Shown one piece after another: positions 60,620-64,000 of a DNA stretch of 64,000 bases (positions are counted from its first letter, which is position 1; every line of letters starts with the position of its first letter). The translations under genes and the position numbers were made by a program. The notes below the pieces were generated by a model. That model was not told where the DNA came from. It saw only the letters and a list, made by a program, of their open reading frames with translations, and did no database searches. The stretch covers positions 8,370,001 through 8,434,000 of the forward strand of contig OY987267.1 in the NCBI GenBank assembly GCA_963920665.1. Reading direction: 5' to 3'. Source of the stretch: Straminergon stramineum. Its lineage: Eukaryota > Streptophyta > Bryopsida > Hypnales > Calliergonaceae.

Positions 60620-61975
60620 TATCTCCAGAACAGGTTTGAGGTGGCACCAGCTTTTGACAAAGCATGCGAAAGCCGAAACAAGGTATTGATGAGAGCGGAC
60701 TTGCCCACATTTGGAATACCCAAAATCATCAACAACAGAGTTGGCTCCTTTTGCTAACTTCTCCCACAGGAAGTCCCACGCCACGTCCAGCATTTGTTTA
60801 AACACCAAAACAAGATCAATGAACTTGAACTACCCCTAACCTTTTGGTAAAAAGTTGCAGTGCCGAAAAAAGTATACCTAAGAGGATTTATTCAAAATCC
60901 AATGTCGATTGACGCAACCTGGACCAAGTTAAATAAATGAAGCATTTCTATACCTTCCTGACCGATCTAGTCTGATGAGCTTAACAAACACATGACGCCG
61001 GTTCTGTTCTTGGAAGTGTGACTCCCACTTCTGCACTCCAGGTCACACACCACCAATTTAGTCACGCAAACTGAGAATATGAACGTACTTCTCTCATATT
61101 AATTACCACCAACATCACCAACAATGGAGATACTGATGGAGGTTTTTCTGAAGTCCTTGTTCCATGGCGTGGAAGCAACGAGTACCCTCGTGGAATACTG
61201 ATATGGAGGCTAAAGTCTTTATTGATAAACTGCAATGAAATAGGATGTTAAGCAAAGAGCAATACCGATACTGAAGTGCATCATAACAGGGTTCGCAAGG
61301 TCCATTCTGTTAAAAACAATCAGACGTTTCTTGCGCTCCAGAAGATCTTGAAGCTCTAAATCAGCCGACGATAGCGGTATCTGAATGTCCCACAAAGACC
61401 AAATGTCTTAGTCAAAGAAATTCAAAATCAAACATTTTGCCAAACAATATACTCAAACCAGGAGTACACACAAATTTGTAAAGCAGAAAATTAGCAGCAA
61501 GTGGATTGTAGTGCTTGAAATCAGACTTGAAATGGCGTCAAACTTCCGATTACCGCGTGCGTTTCACATAAAATGGCGCGTACCCTAAACATTTAGTCCA
61601 CGTTAGACAAAGACAAATTCTTAATCAGAACGTGAAGGTCAAAAACATACTCACACCAGTTAAGCATACGAATTTCGACAGCACAAAATTAGCACCTAGT
61701 GAATTGTGGAGCATGACATCAGAATTGAAATCCCCTCATGGTAGTAAAATGTCCAATTACCGCGAGTGTTTCGCACGAGATGGTGTTAACCCTAAAAATT
61801 CAGATAAAAAAAGGTTGTGAAACATCATTCTGTTTTGACTGTAGCCTGATAATGAACAAATAGAAGAGAACAACAGCCAACCCGAGCATCGCGAACCTCG
61901 ACCACAAGGTCCACCACTTTGATGCGTTCCCTAATGGCCTTCGATCAATTTGCTGGGTGGCCATGATGAATGCAA
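60620..61975 (-). pseudogene. Relic of a circularly permuted DAR/MTG1-type GTPase
   Basis: Minus-strand exon remnants appear in the right order. About 61975-61882 reads AIRERIKVVDLVVEVRDAR (the DAR motif). 61380-61272 reads IPLSSADLELQDLLERKKRL then VFNRMDLANPVMM (the NKMD-type G4 motif, here NRMD). 60753-60620 reads EPTLLLMILGIPNVGKSALI (the P-loop, G1). This order, G4 before G1, is that of YlqF/MTG1 ribosome-assembly GTPases. The reading breaks before AIRER (stop and frame change), the exon expected near 61,000-61,250 is not recognisable, and TAA at 60622-60620 ends the frame soon after the P-loop, so G2 and G3 are absent. I infer a pseudogene. Its intron holds a tandem duplication (61450-61805). 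Confidence 0.65.
61450..61805. repeat. Tandem duplication with a period of about 190 bp in the GTPase relic
   Basis: Two diverged copies share ATACTCA, AAAATTAGCA, GTGGATTGT/GTGAATTGT, ATCAGA and CCAATTACCGCG/CCGATTACCGCG in order. Copies span roughly 61450-61610 and 61645-61805. Confidence 0.7.
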
Positions 61976-62389
61976 CCCGCACCGGTCCACCGGAAGAACG
62001 ACGAGAATGCCGCGCTCTATTATTGCAATTGACAATTGACACAAGGATGTCATGGGACAGAATCTCACGTAATATGCACTGCAGCCTGCACTATCTTCTT
62101 CCTAATATAAGGGCAATGAATCTTCTCAGTTAGAAATGGGTGGTCACTGGTGATAAGCAATCAAGATGAATGGTGGATCGTTGTCCACTCAGGATAGAAG
62201 AAAACTTGTGAATCCCAACGTGGGCAAGGCTTCAACCAAATCTGCAAAGGAAAGTAAAATCCGCACGCCACATAGTCAAGCTCATGACCCTGGTCATTAC
62301 CACGACTGCCGTAGCGGAGAATCCAAAGCCGATAAATCAATCAAGATTAAAATCCGAGTCTCATTTACAACACAGGCACGAGTCTAGGG

Positions 62390-63388
62390 TTAATCGCTCT
62401 CCGAGACGACCTTTCTTTTCCTCGACCGACCCTTGTCCCTCTTCTTTCGATCATCAGCATCACTACTTTCACTACCACTCTCATTCCTCTTCCTCGACCG
62501 ACCCTTGCCCCTCTTCTTTCGATCATCGGCATCACTTCTATCACTATCACTCTCATTCCTTTTCCTCGACCGACCCTTGCCCATCTTCTTTCGATCATCG
62601 ACATCACTACTATCACTATCACTCTCATTCCTTTTCCTCTTCTTTCGATCATCAGCATCACTACTATCACTATCACTCTCATACCTTTTCCTTTTCTTTC
62701 GATCATCAGCATCACTACTATCACTATCACTCTCATTCCTTTTCCTCGAACGACCGTTTCGTTTCCTCCGCCGATCATAATCACTGCTCTCGCTCGAGAT
62801 ATCGCTCTCCGCGCTGCTACTGGAGTCAGAGGAATCACTATCGCTGTCACTCTCACTCTCACTGCTGCTCTCCTTCGGCTTCGCCTTTCGCTTCTTGCGC
62901 ACTCCTTTGCTCGCTTTCCGAGTCGCCGCTTCACGCATCAAATCCCGCGCATCCACCAAAAGCTCCTCCGGCTCCATAAGCTTGGGCCTCAGCTTAGGGT
63001 TTGCGAGCTGCTGCGTCCGCGTGGGGCGCGAGATGTAAACCCGCTCGTTCTTGCACTCGTACGTCCAATGCCCCATCTGAAAACACTTCTGGCACTGCTG
63101 GGAGACCCCGAACGCCGCCGCGCCTCCCAGCTTCGCATCCTTCCTCACGCCCAGCTTCACGGCCTTCTCAGTACTCATCAAATACATCTGCCGCTTCGCT
63201 TCCTTCCGCTCCTGCCATCGACTGGGACCCTCCTCCTTCTGCCCGTACGCGTTCACGTTCCGGGCCGCGGCGGCAGCGGCCCGCTCCGCCTGCGTTCGGC
63301 TCAAACCCTTCGCAGCCGTCAGAGCCGCGGCCTTGATCCTGTCCGCCGCAGCTGCAGCCGCATCCGTCTTCTCTTTCTTCGACGACAT
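62390..63388 (-). CDS. Plant zinc-knuckle (CCHC) protein, ZCCHC10/SREK1IP1-like, with SD/RK repeat tail
   Basis: Single open frame of 332 residues from ATG at 63388; a longer start at 63421 is less family-like. The N-terminus matches the plant family: [48 protein letters not shown] and [13 protein letters not shown]. One CCHC knuckle follows (C99, C102, H107, C112; [14 protein letters not shown]) with [16 protein letters not shown] after it. The tail from about 150 is Lys/Arg-rich, then Ser/Asp-rich, and ends in five tandem units of the type [18 protein letters not shown]. This family is nuclear and linked to RNA processing through its animal relatives; the exact function in plants is not known. 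The repeats are likely a phosphorylatable disordered region. Confidence 0.92.
   Translation of the reverse strand: MSSKKEKTDAAAAAADRIKAAALTAAKGLSRTQAERAAAAAARNVNAYGQKEEGPSRWQERKEAKRQMYLMSTEKAVKLGVRKDAKLGGAAAFGVSQQCQKCFQMGHWTYECKNERVYISRPTRTQQLANPKLRPKLMEPEELLVDARDLMREAATRKASKGVRKKRKAKPKESSSESESDSDSDSSDSSSSAESDISSESSDYDRRRKRNGRSRKRNESDSDSSDADDRKKRKRYESDSDSSDADDRKKRKRNESDSDSSDVDDRKKMGKGRSRKRNESDSDRSDADDRKKRGKGRSRKRNESGSESSDADDRKKRDKGRSRKRKVVSESD
62400..62770 (-). repeat. In-frame minisatellite encoding the SD/RK units of the zinc-knuckle protein
   Basis: On the plus strand the block TCTTTCGATCATC followed by a TCACTACTATCACTATCAC-like stretch repeats five times, with spacing of 51 or 66 bases, both multiples of three. 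Differences between copies are mostly silent or conservative. Confidence 0.88.
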
Positions 63389-64000
63389 CGCTAAAGCTCG
63401 CCCAAGCTCTGCCAAGCTCAAAGCTCACACCACTAAACCCCCTGAAAATCACAACCCAACAATCGCCTCGTCGTAGCGGACAAGCAGAGGATGTAAACTC
63501 CCGGTTCTGTCCAGAATCTGCGAAAATTGCAAGCCAGTTCGTGTTCTCGCAACCCGAACACTCCTCAGCGGAGAGCACAAAAATCAAGCACTAACATGCA
63601 CCATGTCAAAACCCCAAACCCTAGCCTCAAAGATGAAGATTTCCCGGCACAAGAGCTTCTTAGGTTTGCTTTTTTCATTTGAGGGGAAAACACCCAAAAC
63701 CGTCCGTCTGCCCATTCCTGAAAAGCAGCCCTTTTTTTTTCACTTTCTGAGAAAGTGTCAGGGTGCTGATCACTTGAAATTTGGTGAAGCATTGGGTATT
63801 TCTACATCCATCCATCTTTTAGACAAAAAAAACACTTAATCATAGTCATGCACTTTTACATCCATCCAAATTTGGCAACTTCACATCTAGATTTTTCAAT
63901 AGAAATGAAAAATTTATGGCAAAAAAAGAATATTTTTATTGGGAAAAGAATAAACATTATTTTTGAAATCAATGGTGCCTTCTGATCCCATGGTGCCCAA
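63389..64000. other. 5' flank of the zinc-knuckle gene
   Basis: The first about 250 bases have gene-like composition and probably hold leader and promoter. The sequence then becomes AT-rich to the window edge. No further gene seen. Confidence 0.55.

Noticed and set aside
62284..62979. 231-codon His/Tyr/Ser-rich frame on the plus strand
   Set aside because: Antisense shadow of the SD/RK minisatellite of the zinc-knuckle gene.
1..64000. CRISPR arrays, bacterial operons, rRNA or tRNA genes
   Set aside because: No regularly spaced repeat-spacer structure or rRNA-like sequence was seen; spliced genes show a eukaryotic nuclear window. tRNA genes could be missed without a dedicated scan.

Overview
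This is nuclear DNA of a land plant or close streptophyte relative. The readable genes are plant-type: a class-II shikimate-pathway DAHP synthase with a plastid leader, augmin subunit 1, a Dof-like zinc-finger protein, a plant LACTB2-like hydrolase and a plant zinc-knuckle protein. Introns are mostly 80-1,100 bp with GT-AG borders. Genes are moderately GC-rich islands in very AT-rich, MITE-filled DNA. That would fit a bryophyte-like or other non-seed plant, but the species cannot be named from the sequence alone. All exon structures below were assembled by hand from splice signals, reading phase and family knowledge. Phases close exactly in every gene called intact.

Layout. 1-1,640 (-): a two-domain Dof-like gene, probably disabled and cut by the window edge. 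1.7-10.5 kb: transposon-rich DNA with a TA-flanked MITE, a TTAA-flanked MITE, a 2.9-kb Tc1/mariner relic with long repeated inverted termini, and a GC-rich MITE. 10.5-13.7 kb (-): a complete YIPF1/2-like Yip1-domain gene. 17.7-20.35 kb (+): a HemK/N6AMT1-like methyltransferase. These two genes sit head to head and share an inverted duplication of about 1.4 kb. 22.7-27.1 kb (+): DAHP synthase. 30.8-32.7 kb (-): a membrane-anchored RING-H2 protein. 42.1-46.1 kb (-): a 12-exon metallo-beta-lactamase-fold protein with a C-terminal membrane anchor. 50.5-52.9 kb (+): augmin subunit 1. 60.6-62.0 kb (-): relic of a DAR/MTG1-type GTPase. 62.4-63.4 kb (-): a zinc-knuckle protein with an SD/RK-rich repeated tail. 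The long stretches 3.4-5.1, 13.9-17.4, 27.1-30.8, 34.6-42.1, 46.1-50.5 and 52.9-60.6 kb hold no convincing genes, only repeats and AT-rich sequence.

Most notable observation. The promoter, 5' leader, exon 1, intron 1 and exon 2 of the Yip1 gene have been copied in inverted orientation next to the methyltransferase gene. In the copy the exon-2 splice donor is lost (G to T), and the reading frame runs from Yip1 exon 2 straight into the methyltransferase. This predicts a chimeric methyltransferase with a Yip1-derived N-terminus and promoter. The 5' parts of the two copies are nearly identical while the intron parts have diverged, which suggests gene conversion. A second theme is a dense set of small DNA transposons, including a TTAA-targeting (piggyBac-like) MITE family whose insertions can be checked by empty-site comparison inside this window.
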